In this document: one piece after another, positions 43,101 through 50,242 of the stretch
How positions within the stretch are numbered: the first letter of the stretch is position 1
Layout: every line of letters starts with the position of its first letter
Assembly: GCA_042408965.1 (NCBI GenBank)
Contig: JBHOQN010000009.1
Span: forward strand, 1-64,000
DNA from: Thermogemmatispora sp042408965
GTDB taxonomy: Bacteria; Chloroflexota; Ktedonobacteria; Ktedonobacterales; Ktedonobacteraceae
DNA length: 64,000 bases
Reading direction: 5' to 3'
Notes under the pieces: model-generated
Told to the model about the DNA's origin: nothing
Databases searched by the model: none
The model's input: the letters and a program-made list of their open reading frames with translations, nothing else
Program-made: the position numbers and the translations under genes

Positions 43101-44737
43101 TGCTGAATAACATCGCCGGTAGCTACCGAGTAGAGTTGGGCCCAGGAGCAGGGACCGGAGGCCGTGCCGTTGACGGTCTTGATGTAGGACCCCCGTGGAC
43201 GCAGGGTCGAGAGGTTGATGCCGACGCCACCGCCACGCGCCATGATTTCCGTCATGATCTTGAGGTTATCAAGGATGCCCTGGCGGCTGTCCTCGGGACT
43301 GGGAATGACGTAGCAGTTTGAGACCACGATTCCGGCAGAGATGAAGGAATGATCTTCTTCGACCTCGAGATCCAGCACGGGGCCGCGGTAGTCGCAGACG
43401 CCAATCTCGCTCACCTGGACCCAGCGCAGACCAGCGTAGTCGAGGACCTCGCCTGTAGCGCTCATCCGGACCGGTACCGGCGCGTCGCAGAGATTCTCGA
43501 CGAGCGTGATGCAGGTGTGGGCCGGCGCCTCCAGCTGATAGGCAGGAGCGCTGGTTGAGGCTGCTCGCTTCTCCTGCAGCGCGAAGACGTAGCCCAGGCG
43601 CAGCAGCAGTTGCTGCAGTTGAATCGCCAGCGTGCGATTCGCCACGGCGAGGCTGAAGGTCGCCGCTGATAGGGTGCCGCTGGCGCTGCACAGGCCGCGC
43701 ACAAGGGACGTGGTGAGATCAGCAGGCAGGCGCAAGAGGGTCTCGGGGAGATGCCAGCGATAGTGGTACTCTCCGAAGCAGGCCGCAAACCAGTTTCCGA
43801 TGCTGGGGGAGAGCACGCGAAGCGTATAGCGCTGCGTACGCTCGTCTTCCTCGATAATGGGTGAAAGCTTGAAGAGGCGCTCAATAGTGCCAGCGATGGT
43901 GGCCGCTGCTTGCTGCTCGCTCTGCGCGAAGGTCAGGCTGATGCCAGCAGGAGTGCCGCTCCCGTGCTCATGGGTGAGGTGACCATCGCCCAGCCAGCGC
44001 CCAATCAGGTAGCAAAGCTCACTGTCGATGGTCAGTCGTAGCCCGGCGGCCTCGATCTCATGCGGCGCAGCGCGCTGGACTTCGTCGTGATAGCCGAGGG
44101 CCACATAGTCACCAGGCTTGATCTCGCGGGCAGGAATCCATGCGGGACCAGGAGTGGCAGTGGAGAACTCAGCGTCACCGTGCGCCGTCTCCAGCCAGGA
44201 GTGGCGCAGCAGATAGACCTTATGATCGCCGGTCAGACGCAGCGTCGCCTCGCCTGTGTGCGTCGTGCGGATCGTGTAGAGCGGCTCATGGGTCTCACGC
44301 TCGAAACGATGCAGGACGCGACGCAGACGCTTGCGATGCGTGACAACCAGATCACCGACCATGATGTCAGCGATCGGCCGATAGCCAGAGGCGGTGAGCA
44401 CTTCCTGCTCTGGCGGCATACAGTTGTAGAATGTGACCTGATGGCCCGAACCGGCTCCGGCGAGGATGCGCCCGCCAGGTACGAACTTGAAATCCGTCAG
44501 CGCCTCATAGAAGCGCTTCTCCCAGTAGCTGCGCAGCTCATCGGTCTTTTCAACCGCGGCAATCCCGCGGGCCACCCGGGCCCAGAGTTCCTCCGGGTAG
44601 TGTTCCATGGGCCGGCCACTGGCATCTTTGAGAGAGTAGCGATCCAGAAAGACTTTCTGGCGGATACCTTCCAGCTGTGTTCGCTTTCCTTTATCACCAG
44701 GCGCGTGTGGAGTTTTCGACTCCTGCTGCTCTAACAT
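40166..44737 (-). CDS. nrdJ: B12-dependent ribonucleotide reductase with two inteins
   Basis: A 1523-codon frame encoding a class II (adenosylcobalamin) ribonucleoside reductase interrupted by two inteins (separate entries). Removing residues 106-474 and 658-1029 leaves about 782 residues with FKFVPGGRILAGAGSG, NCYVIPSPEDSRQGI, GGVGINLSTLRPRGS, QQGGSRRGALM, NPCGEQPLPPWGVCNLGALNL, and TQAPTGTTSLFAGVSSGIEP. The C-terminal CPQC...CRKCYSC zinc-ribbon-like tail is typical of NrdJ. Catalytic cysteines map to C475, C1030 (thiyl radical, NPCGEQ) and the Cys of GVCNLG. AAGGAG precedes ATG 44737. It supplies dNTPs without oxygen but needs B12. No cobalamin riboswitch was found upstream. Confidence 0.96.
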   Translation of the reverse strand: MLEQQESKTPHAPGDKGKRTQLEGIRQKVFLDRYSLKDASGRPMEHYPEELWARVARGIAAVEKTDELRSYWEKRFYEALTDFKFVPGGRILAGAGSGHQVTFYNCMPPEQEVLTASGYRPIADIMVGDLVVTHRKRLRRVLHRFERETHEPLYTIRTTHTGEATLRLTGDHKVYLLRHSWLETAHGDAEFSTATPGPAWIPAREIKPGDYVALGYHDEVQRAAPHEIEAAGLRLTIDSELCYLIGRWLGDGHLTHEHGSGTPAGISLTFAQSEQQAAATIAGTIERLFKLSPIIEEDERTQRYTLRVLSPSIGNWFAACFGEYHYRWHLPETLLRLPADLTTSLVRGLCSASGTLSAATFSLAVANRTLAIQLQQLLLRLGYVFALQEKRAASTSAPAYQLEAPAHTCITLVENLCDAPVPVRMSATGEVLDYAGLRWVQVSEIGVCDYRGPVLDLEVEEDHSFISAGIVVSNCYVIPSPEDSRQGILDNLKIMTEIMARGGGVGINLSTLRPRGSYIKTVNGTASGPCSWAQLYSVATGDVIQQGGSRRGALMLMLDDTHPDIEEFITVKRTEGKIEHANLSVCVSDRFMQAVKNDEPWDLIWQGEVKKTVRARDLWDLICKSAWESAEPGVVFMDRCNKEANTWYYEKINCVNPCVTGDTLVATADGYLPARELQVGMSIRTPVGLKPIEKVYNNGLQRIYRVAFSDGGYLEATADHKLQVVRGTQREWVPVAALQAGDQVQVLPHEAFGPRQHLPATLISDLAARQIRLAPFYDRQLGLLIGSALGDGGPRVSASVNDGRPAYDCSIGRSTYADGWAAICARLIAPTNIALVSAEDERDVTSGSVLVKQRIRYCTSAELAHLLVQLGLTPTSSALPAAFLRMERDFLAGLLDGLFSANGSLHIEQNSVELRLHDLTPALAQQVRLLLLQFGIHGHIQPATAPEQYEVIVPPAGLLRFQERVGLSHPGKAARLQEALEMSVEEEPADEAWTASVVAIEDTGREAEVYDLYEPETLTWITNGYCSLDCGEQPLPPWGVCNLGALNLAAFVKDGEMDYQRLAETARVAMRFLDNVIDANEYFIEENREAQLNTRRTGLGTMGLADALLKMKIAYGSERSLPIIERIYRTIRDAAYDASADIAAEKGPFPRFDREKYMQARFIQRLPKHVQEKIRKQGIRNAVLLTQAPTGTTSLFAGVSSGIEPVYDFAMVRRDRTGEHVLYHPLLQAWRDEHPDQPPPDYFVAANDLTPEQHVRVQATIQKYTDASISKTVNAPNSHTVDDVKTLYTLDYELGCTGITYMRDGSRVGVLSHIEEKKPEQQEQQKGGEVAMTQDTMIKPPPEVLHGYTRKIRAPEGKVNVTINSDAYGPLEVFVNVGKAGSDILALAEALGRLISLILRIPSPLSQADRMREVAEQLRGIAGSRSVGFGIQQIRSLPDAVARVLEMHLEMLASAEISAGATEADLLKTPGSEARNGNPASAEVRASTGYLNVTGNLCPQCGCNTMVYEEGCRKCYSCGHSEC
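41651..42766 (-). other. NrdJ intein 2 (372 residues), inserted before thiyl-radical cysteine
   Basis: Precursor residues 658-1029, between INCVNP and CGEQPLPP, so the +1 residue is the catalytic cysteine of NPCGEQ. Block A is CVTGDTLVATADGYLPARELQVG with nucleophile Cys1; block B is EATADHKLQV with the TxxH motif. The LAGLIDADG-type repeats are QLGLLIGSALGDGGPR and FLAGLLDGLFSANGS, the second lacking its acidic residue. The end is TWITNGYCSLD: penultimate Leu instead of His, terminal Asp instead of Asn, and no block F His (ETLTW). Splicing must use an altered C-terminal step. Confidence 0.9.
43316..44422 (-). other. NrdJ intein 1 (369 residues)
   Basis: Precursor residues 106-474, between HQVTFYN and CYVIPSPEDS; the +1 residue C475 is one of the redox-active cysteines. 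Block A CMPPEQEVLTASGYRPIADIMVG, block B RLTGDHKVYLL, block F VLDLEVEEDHSF and block G IVVSN. The terminal Asn is present; the penultimate His is Ser. LAGLIDADG repeats are LIGRWLGDGHL, intact, and LVRGLCSASGTL, whose acidic residue is lost. Splicing should work, while the homing endonuclease is probably inactive. Confidence 0.92.
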
Positions 44738-44872
44738 CTCTGAGGCTCCTTCTAGGTTGCAACTCGGCCTTCGCTTGGCGGTATCTCAGCACGAAATAGG
44801 ACTCACTTCTAGAGAACTTGTCCTGCAGGAACGTTGTGGGATATCATTTCTTTCGGTCGGCCTTCCCAGGAC

Positions 44873-44901
44873 AGTATACTCGGAAACCTCCCCGATTACA
44901 A
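44873..44901 (-). promoter_or_regulatory. nrdJ promoter
   Basis: Minus-strand TTGTAA (44901-44896), a 17-bp spacer and TATACT (44878-44873). The leader would be about 130 nt. No NrdR box pair or cobalamin aptamer could be recognised around it. The rest of 44738-45043 holds no other gene. Confidence 0.6.
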
Positions 44902-45043
44902 GCCTTTTGGCACAAGATGTTGAGAATTTTTAATCTTCCATCACAACATATTGATCGGTGGTGATACGTGGTATGATAGAGGTATTCCGCAAGCGGGTCT
45001 ATACCGCTCTTGTGCGGTCGTTACTGCTGCTACTGGAGGAATC

Positions 45044-46285
45044 ATGCGCGCAGAAATTATTTCGTGTGGCACAGAGTTGCTGCTTGGTCAGATCACCGAT
45101 ACCAATGCAACCTATCTGGCACAGAGCCTCAGTGGACTGGGGATCGATCTCTATTTTGTCTCGCAGGTAGGCGATAATCTGGGACGTCTTGTGGAGACCC
45201 TGAGGCGTGCCTGGGAGCGCTCAGAGCTGGTAATTATGACGGGAGGGCTGGGGCCGACCGAGGATGATCTGACACGCGAAGCGATCAGTGCCCTGCTGGG
45301 TGAGCACATGGAGGTTGATCCCGCCCTGGCGGCCGAGCTGCGGGCCTGGTTTGCCTCGCGCGGGGCGCGCATGCCTGAGCGCAATCTCAAGCAGGCGACG
45401 CTGATTCCATCAGCGCGGCCTCTGCCCAATCCCCTGGGGACCGCTCCAGGCTGGTGGGTAGAGAAGGAGGGCCGCGTGATTGTGGCGATGCCCGGCGTGC
45501 CGCGTGAGATGTATCGCATGTGGGAGGCGGAGGCTGTGCCGCGCTTGAGCGCTTATACCGGTGGAGTAATCTTTACACGTATTCTGCGCGTGACCGGCCT
45601 GGGCGAGTCCAGTGTCGAAGAGCGCCTGGATCCCTTTATTCACGGGAGCAATCCGACGGTGGCCACCTATGCCAAGAGCGATGCGGTCGATGTGCGCATC
45701 AGCGCAAAGGCGGCGACAGCCGGAGAGGCAGAGCGTCTGGTGGTGGAGACTGAGGGGCGCATTCGTGAGCTGCTGACTCACCACATCTTTGGAGTGGATA
45801 AAGAGACGCTCCAGGGCGTTGTCGGCCGTTTGTTGAGCGAGCGTCAGCAGACCCTGGCAGTGATGGAGGGCTTCACAGGAGGCCAGCTCTCCAGTCTGAT
45901 TACCGACGTGGCGGGCAGTTCGCGCTACTTTCGTGGGGGGATCGTGGTCTACACGCGCGCGCTTGCTGTGGAGATGGGCGTGCCATCTGAGGTGATAGAG
46001 CGAGCCGGGGTGGTCAGCGAGGAAACAGCTCGTGCCATGGCGCATGTGGTGCGCACGCGCCTGGAGGCCGATTACGGACTGGGCATCACGGGCGTAGCCG
46101 GGCCAGGAGAGCTGGAGCAGAAGCCGGCAGGCACCTTTGCGCTGGCCATTGAGGGGCCACAAGGAGCGGTGACGGCTGTAGGAACTGGCTGGCGCGGCAG
46201 TCGTGAGGATCAGAAGTATCGCTCGGCGCTGGCAGCGCTCAACCTGCTGCGGCTCCATCTGGAGGGGATCAAAAAAGCGCTCTAG
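45044..46285 (+). CDS. cinA: CinA-like protein (competence/damage-inducible)
   Basis: 413 residues from ATG 45044 (GGAGG 4 nt before). The N-terminal MoCF/COG1058 domain has EIISCGTELLLGQITDTNATYLAQSL, MTGGLGPTEDDLTREAIS and PGVPREMYRMWE and is predicted to hydrolyse ADP-ribose. The C-terminal CinA domain covers about 255-410, with GLGITGVAGPGELEQKPAGTFALAI. Its usual AESCTGG deamidase motif reads AVMEGFTGG, with the Ser-Cys pair replaced, so NMN deamidase activity may be lost. Divergent from nrdJ. The family contributes to NAD metabolite repair. Confidence 0.92.
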   Translation: MRAEIISCGTELLLGQITDTNATYLAQSLSGLGIDLYFVSQVGDNLGRLVETLRRAWERSELVIMTGGLGPTEDDLTREAISALLGEHMEVDPALAAELRAWFASRGARMPERNLKQATLIPSARPLPNPLGTAPGWWVEKEGRVIVAMPGVPREMYRMWEAEAVPRLSAYTGGVIFTRILRVTGLGESSVEERLDPFIHGSNPTVATYAKSDAVDVRISAKAATAGEAERLVVETEGRIRELLTHHIFGVDKETLQGVVGRLLSERQQTLAVMEGFTGGQLSSLITDVAGSSRYFRGGIVVYTRALAVEMGVPSEVIERAGVVSEETARAMAHVVRTRLEADYGLGITGVAGPGELEQKPAGTFALAIEGPQGAVTAVGTGWRGSREDQKYRSALAALNLLRLHLEGIKKAL

Positions 46286-46402
46286 CTGCCTCTTGTCATG
46301 GCGCCCGACCGGGTGCTATGATTACCTCGCTTGCAGCATTCGTGAAAGGGGAATGCAGGTAAAGAATAGCTCTAGTCTCTTCTTTCCTGATACTGGCGCT
46401 CT

Positions 46403-47731
46403 ATGGAACCACCACGCCAGAAGACGCAAGAGCTTCCAAGGAAAGACCGCGCCGCGCAGAAGAAACAGGCGCGGTCGCGTTTTCGCTTGAGCCGCTCGTC
46501 GCCGCTGCTGCGGCTCCTGGCGGTGCTTGGCCCCGGCCTGATCGCGGCTAACGCAGGGAACGATGCCGGTGGTATCGCAACCTATTCGACCGCGGGCGCG
46601 AATTATGGCTATGATCTGCTCTGGGCCCTCTTTATCAGCAGCCTGTTTGTGGCTGTGGTCCAGGAGGTGTGCGCGCGCATGGGGGCCGTGACCGGTAAGG
46701 GACTGGCTGACCTGATTCGTGAGCAGTTTGGCGTGCGCTGGACCGCGCTGGCGATGCTTGCGCTTCTTATAGCCAATACGGGGATCACTATCTCGGAGTT
46801 TCTGGGCATTGGGGCCAGTGTACAGGTACTGGCTCAGGATGTGCACACGCCCTGGATCTACGTGACTGTCCCGGTCTGTGGCTTGCTGCTCTGGTGGCTG
46901 GTGATCAAAGGTTCCTATCGACGGGTCGAGAAGGTCTTTATCGCCATGTCGCTGGGTTTTCTCTCCTATATTCCGGCGGCTTTTCTGGCTCGCCCCAACT
47001 GGGCGACTATTGCTCACCAGACGGTGCTGCCTCACTTCCAGGTTGACGGCGGCTACCTGCTGACGGCCGCGGCCCTGGTCGGTACGACCATCAGCCCCTA
47101 TATGCTCTTCTATGTGCAGTCGGCTGTGGCCGATAAGGGCATTCATGCGGGCGAATATCTCTACGAGCAGATCGATGTCTATGGTGGTACGCTCTTCGCA
47201 ACGATTATTTCATTTTTTATCATTGTTGCGACTGGCGCCACTCTTTACTTCTCGCATCACCCGGTCTCGACAGCTCTTGATGCTGCTTTTGCCCTGCGGG
47301 TGCTGGCTGGTCCCTATGCCTCGCTGCTCTTCAGCATCGGCCTCTTTGGAGCCTCGCTGCTGGCGGCTGCTGTGCTCCCCCTTTCGACGGCCTACGCTGT
47401 CTGTGAGGCTTTTGGCTTTGAGCGCAGCGTCTCACGCAGCTTCCGTGAAGCCCCAGTCTTCCAGGGCCTCTTTACTGCCCTGATCGTGCTCGGTGTGCTG
47501 GTCACCTTGATCCCTGGTCTGCCGATCTTCCAGGTGTTGATTGTGCTGCAGGACGTCAATACGGCCATGCTCCCGGTCCTGCTCGTTTTCATTATCCTGC
47601 TGGTGAATAATCGGCGCCTGATGGGTCGCCACACGAACTCGCTGGCCTTCAACATCCTGGGGTGGGCGACCGTGCTCTTTGTCTCGCTCCTGACGCTGGT
47701 GCTACTGGTAGTCAATCTGAGCCAGCTCTAG
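46403..47731 (+). CDS. Nramp-superfamily divalent metal transporter, divergent motifs
   Basis: 442 residues with 11 or so membrane helices. The TM1 motif reads GLIAANAGNDAGGIATY: where classical Nramp has DPGN this has NAGND. TM6 reads GTTISPYMLFYVQS, lacking the Ala-Met-Pro-His of manganese/iron transporters. Loss of the TM6 Met recalls the Nramp-related magnesium transporters (NRMT), so substrate could be Mg2+ rather than Mn2+. The N-terminus is a basic 35-residue cytoplasmic lead. No ribosome site is seen at ATG 46403, so the start is less certain. Confidence 0.87.
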   Translation: MEPPRQKTQELPRKDRAAQKKQARSRFRLSRSSPLLRLLAVLGPGLIAANAGNDAGGIATYSTAGANYGYDLLWALFISSLFVAVVQEVCARMGAVTGKGLADLIREQFGVRWTALAMLALLIANTGITISEFLGIGASVQVLAQDVHTPWIYVTVPVCGLLLWWLVIKGSYRRVEKVFIAMSLGFLSYIPAAFLARPNWATIAHQTVLPHFQVDGGYLLTAAALVGTTISPYMLFYVQSAVADKGIHAGEYLYEQIDVYGGTLFATIISFFIIVATGATLYFSHHPVSTALDAAFALRVLAGPYASLLFSIGLFGASLLAAAVLPLSTAYAVCEAFGFERSVSRSFREAPVFQGLFTALIVLGVLVTLIPGLPIFQVLIVLQDVNTAMLPVLLVFIILLVNNRRLMGRHTNSLAFNILGWATVLFVSLLTLVLLVVNLSQL

Positions 47732-47858
47732 GTCATGCGCGAGAGAGGTCATGGAACTGGTTATACTGCTGCTCTGGGTTGGCGGCGTGCGGAACTGAGG
47801 CCCGGTGTGGTACAATACAGATACTGAGGCCGTTTGAAAAGGCAGAAGCGAGGCAGCA

Positions 47859-48890
47859 ATGATGGCCTGGGACCCGCAGCGGGGGGACCATTCCTATCGT
47901 GAATATCCGGCAGCGGCAGAGCACATCGATTATGCTCATCCTGACTTCTATCGTCAGGGCCCCCCTACCCCTGCATCCACGTCGCAGATCTACAGCAACT
48001 ATCCCTACGAGCCTGCCCAGATGCAGCCGTATCAGGGCCCGGCTTCGATTGAAGGATACACCTCTGATCCTGGTGCGATCCAGCGTCGCGCTGCTCAGAA
48101 GGAAGGAGCGAATGCAGGAAAACGCAAGGGGCTGGCTGGACTTGGCGGTGGTCTGGCGGCTCTGGGAGCGCTGCTCCTGAAGTTTCAGTGGCTCGGCTTC
48201 CTGTTGAAATTTGGCTGGGCTGGTATCTCGGCGCTGGTCTCTATCGCGCTCTACGCGGTGGTCTTTGGCTGGGCCTTTGCCGTTGGCTTGGTGACGTTGC
48301 TCTTCATCCATGAGATGGGCCACGCCCTGGTCATGAAGCTCAAAGGCATACCACTCGGTGGCCTGGTCTTCATTCCGATGCTCGGCGCCGCCGTTTTTAT
48401 GAGGCAACGCCCGAAAAACGCCCGCGATGAGGCGGAGATCGGCATCGCCGGACCGCTTGCTGGCGCCCTCGCCTCCATCGGCTGTCTGGCGCTGGCCTGG
48501 CGTGACCCCGATCAAGTCTGGGCGCCTCTGGCCTACTTTGGCTTCTTCATCAATCTATTCAACCTGATACCGGTATTGCCCTTTGATGGAGGACGTGTAC
48601 TGGCGGCCATAGATCGACGTGTCTGGATTATTGGCTTTCTGGGGCTGCTGGCCTTTCAGATCTGGTCCTGGATCAACGGCGATTTCTCGCCCTGGCTGCT
48701 CTTCTTCGTGATCATGGCGGCAACGCAGTTCTGGGCGCGTCGCCTGCCTGACACCCCGGAGACACAGGCATACTATCATGTGCCCCTGCTGACACGCATC
48801 CTGATCGCCCTGCTCTACTTTGGCCTGGCGGCTGTCCTGATGCTGGGCATGTCACTGGCCCGTACTTTGATCGTACCTTACGGCCTCTAG
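47859..48890 (+). CDS. M50 site-2-type membrane metalloprotease
   Basis: 343 residues. The first 85 are Tyr/Gln/Pro rich and disordered. Membrane segments follow; the zinc motif HEMGH lies in LLFIHEMGHALVMKLKGIPLGG near residue 150, and the third ligand in FNLIPVLPFDGGRVLAAID near 240, as in S2P-type M50 proteases. There is no PDZ domain. Such short forms cleave transmembrane peptides, for example anti-sigma factors. The ECF sigma gene at 16932 is far away and a link is speculative. GAGGCAG precedes the ATG pair at 47859/47862. Confidence 0.88.
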   Translation: MMAWDPQRGDHSYREYPAAAEHIDYAHPDFYRQGPPTPASTSQIYSNYPYEPAQMQPYQGPASIEGYTSDPGAIQRRAAQKEGANAGKRKGLAGLGGGLAALGALLLKFQWLGFLLKFGWAGISALVSIALYAVVFGWAFAVGLVTLLFIHEMGHALVMKLKGIPLGGLVFIPMLGAAVFMRQRPKNARDEAEIGIAGPLAGALASIGCLALAWRDPDQVWAPLAYFGFFINLFNLIPVLPFDGGRVLAAIDRRVWIIGFLGLLAFQIWSWINGDFSPWLLFFVIMAATQFWARRLPDTPETQAYYHVPLLTRILIALLYFGLAAVLMLGMSLARTLIVPYGL

Positions 48891-48942
48891 CCTGACCTGT
48901 GCTCATAGGCCTGACGGACGAGATCCGCTCAGCACGGCGCGC

Positions 48943-49128
48943 TCAGCGCCGGCGGCGTATCCTCTCTGGCTGCTCTGTCGGAATCGCGATCCCCGCTGTA
49001 TTCAGGCCGATCACCGAAGAAAATGAGGCACAGAGACCGGCGTCCTGCGTGCGATGGTTTCTTCCCTGGCGCTCCTTATTGAGGCGGCGCTCCAGTGCTA
49101 CAATCTTCTCGCTCGCTGTGGTTTCCAT
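48943..49128 (-). CDS. possible 61-residue protein
   Basis: An open frame with a consensus ribosome site (AAGGAG, 6 nt before ATG 49128). The product begins METTASEKIVALERRLNKER, a likely amphipathic helix, and ends in PERIRRRR. It lies downstream of the dehydrogenase at 49253 on the same strand. A 15-bp palindrome, GAGTCAG-G-CTGACTC (49144-49158), sits just before the ribosome site. Composition is protein-like, but no family is recognised. It may be a real small regulator or a chance frame. Confidence 0.45.
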   Translation of the reverse strand: METTASEKIVALERRLNKERQGRNHRTQDAGLCASFSSVIGLNTAGIAIPTEQPERIRRRR

Positions 49129-49143
49129 GATGTGCTCCTTGTT

Positions 49144-49158
49144 GAGTCAGGCTGACTC
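49144..49158. promoter_or_regulatory. 15-bp palindrome before the small ORF
   Basis: GAGTCAG and CTGACTC flank a single G: perfect 7-1-7 symmetry, 7 bp before the AAGGAG of the 61-residue frame. It could be an operator or, in RNA, a tight hairpin. The rest of 48891-49252 has only short GC hairpins such as GGCGC/GCGCC. Confidence 0.45.
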
Positions 49159-49252
49159 TCACTACTTACTCGCTGGCGATGGACCATCGTCCCGTGGTAT
49201 CGCCAACCGACGGTGGACAAGGGCCAGTCCGCTGCCAGGCAGCGCTGGCCTG

Positions 49253-50164
49253 TTAGTGATCCTGGCTGCTCCGGACCTCGACGCCTGCTATGCGCTCGAG
49301 TACTTTGAGCAGAGCTGTGTAATCCTCACGGCCGTAGCCCTCAGCGCGAGACATCTCATAGAGCTGGCGCGTCAGGGCGGTCAGCGGCAATGGCGCCTGA
49401 TACTGGGCCCCCAATTCCAGGGCCAGCCCCAGATCCTTATGCAGCAGATCCGTCATGAAGCCCGGCTGGAAACTGCCGTTGAAGGCACGTGCCGGAAACT
49501 GGTTGGCTAGCTGCCAGTTGGCCCCTGTGCTGACACTGATAATGCGAGCCATCATCTCAACATCCGCGCCTGCTTTGACACCCAGTACCAGCGCCTCCGC
49601 GGTCGCAGCAGCGATGGCTCCCGCCAGCAGATTATTTACCAGCTTGACGACCTCTCCAGAGCCACTGGGGCCAACATAGAAAATGCGCTCAGGCTTGCCC
49701 AGCGCCTCCAGCAGTGGCCGGACGCGCTCAAATATCGCCCGCTCTCCTCCCACCATAATCGCCAGGGTTCCTGCGATGGCGCCCTGGGAGCCACCGCTGA
49801 CGGGAGCGTCCAGAAAGTGGAGGCCGTGCTCGGCAGCGAGCCGCGCCAGTCTACGACTGGTTGCAGGAGCAATCGTACTCATATCGATGAGCACCAGATC
49901 GCTGTGGGCCCCTGCGAGAATCCCCTGAGGGCCAGTTACCAGCTCCTCGACGTCCTGCGAGGTGGGCACCATCGTAATCACGACCTCAGCCGCTCTGGCC
50001 ACCTCGCTCGGCGATCCAGCAAGGCACGCTCCTGCCGCCAGGACCTCCTGTACCGCAGGCTTCTGCGGCTGGCGTGCATAGACCGTCACGCTGTGGCCTG
50101 CCTTCAGCAGATTGAGGGTCATGGGCCGCCCCATTGTACCGATACCAATGAAGCCTACCTTCAT
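49253..50164 (-). CDS. 3-hydroxyisobutyrate dehydrogenase family protein
   Basis: 303 residues from ATG 50164 (GAAGGA upstream). NAD(P)-binding KVGFIGIGTMGRPMTLNLLKAGH at the start, then DAPVSGGSQGAIAGTLAIMVGG for substrate binding, and KLVNNLLAGAIAAATAEALVLG with the catalytic lysine. These are the motifs of beta-hydroxyacid dehydrogenases: 3-hydroxyisobutyrate, tartronate semialdehyde and relatives. Its place at the end of a leucine-type catabolic operon suggests valine catabolism, but the substrate is inferred only from context. The gene lies 78 bp after mccA. Confidence 0.9.
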   Translation of the reverse strand: MKVGFIGIGTMGRPMTLNLLKAGHSVTVYARQPQKPAVQEVLAAGACLAGSPSEVARAAEVVITMVPTSQDVEELVTGPQGILAGAHSDLVLIDMSTIAPATSRRLARLAAEHGLHFLDAPVSGGSQGAIAGTLAIMVGGERAIFERVRPLLEALGKPERIFYVGPSGSGEVVKLVNNLLAGAIAAATAEALVLGVKAGADVEMMARIISVSTGANWQLANQFPARAFNGSFQPGFMTDLLHKDLGLALELGAQYQAPLPLTALTRQLYEMSRAEGYGREDYTALLKVLERIAGVEVRSSQDH

Positions 50165-50242
50165 ACAAAACACGTCCTTCTCTTGCACTTCGCTACACTG
50201 CGGGTCTGCTATCCCGTCCGCAAGGCTCATGATCTGGTGGAA

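Noticed and set aside
44738..45043. Cobalamin riboswitch upstream of the B12-dependent nrdJ
   Set aside because: No B12 box or supporting stems could be recognised in the leader on the minus strand.
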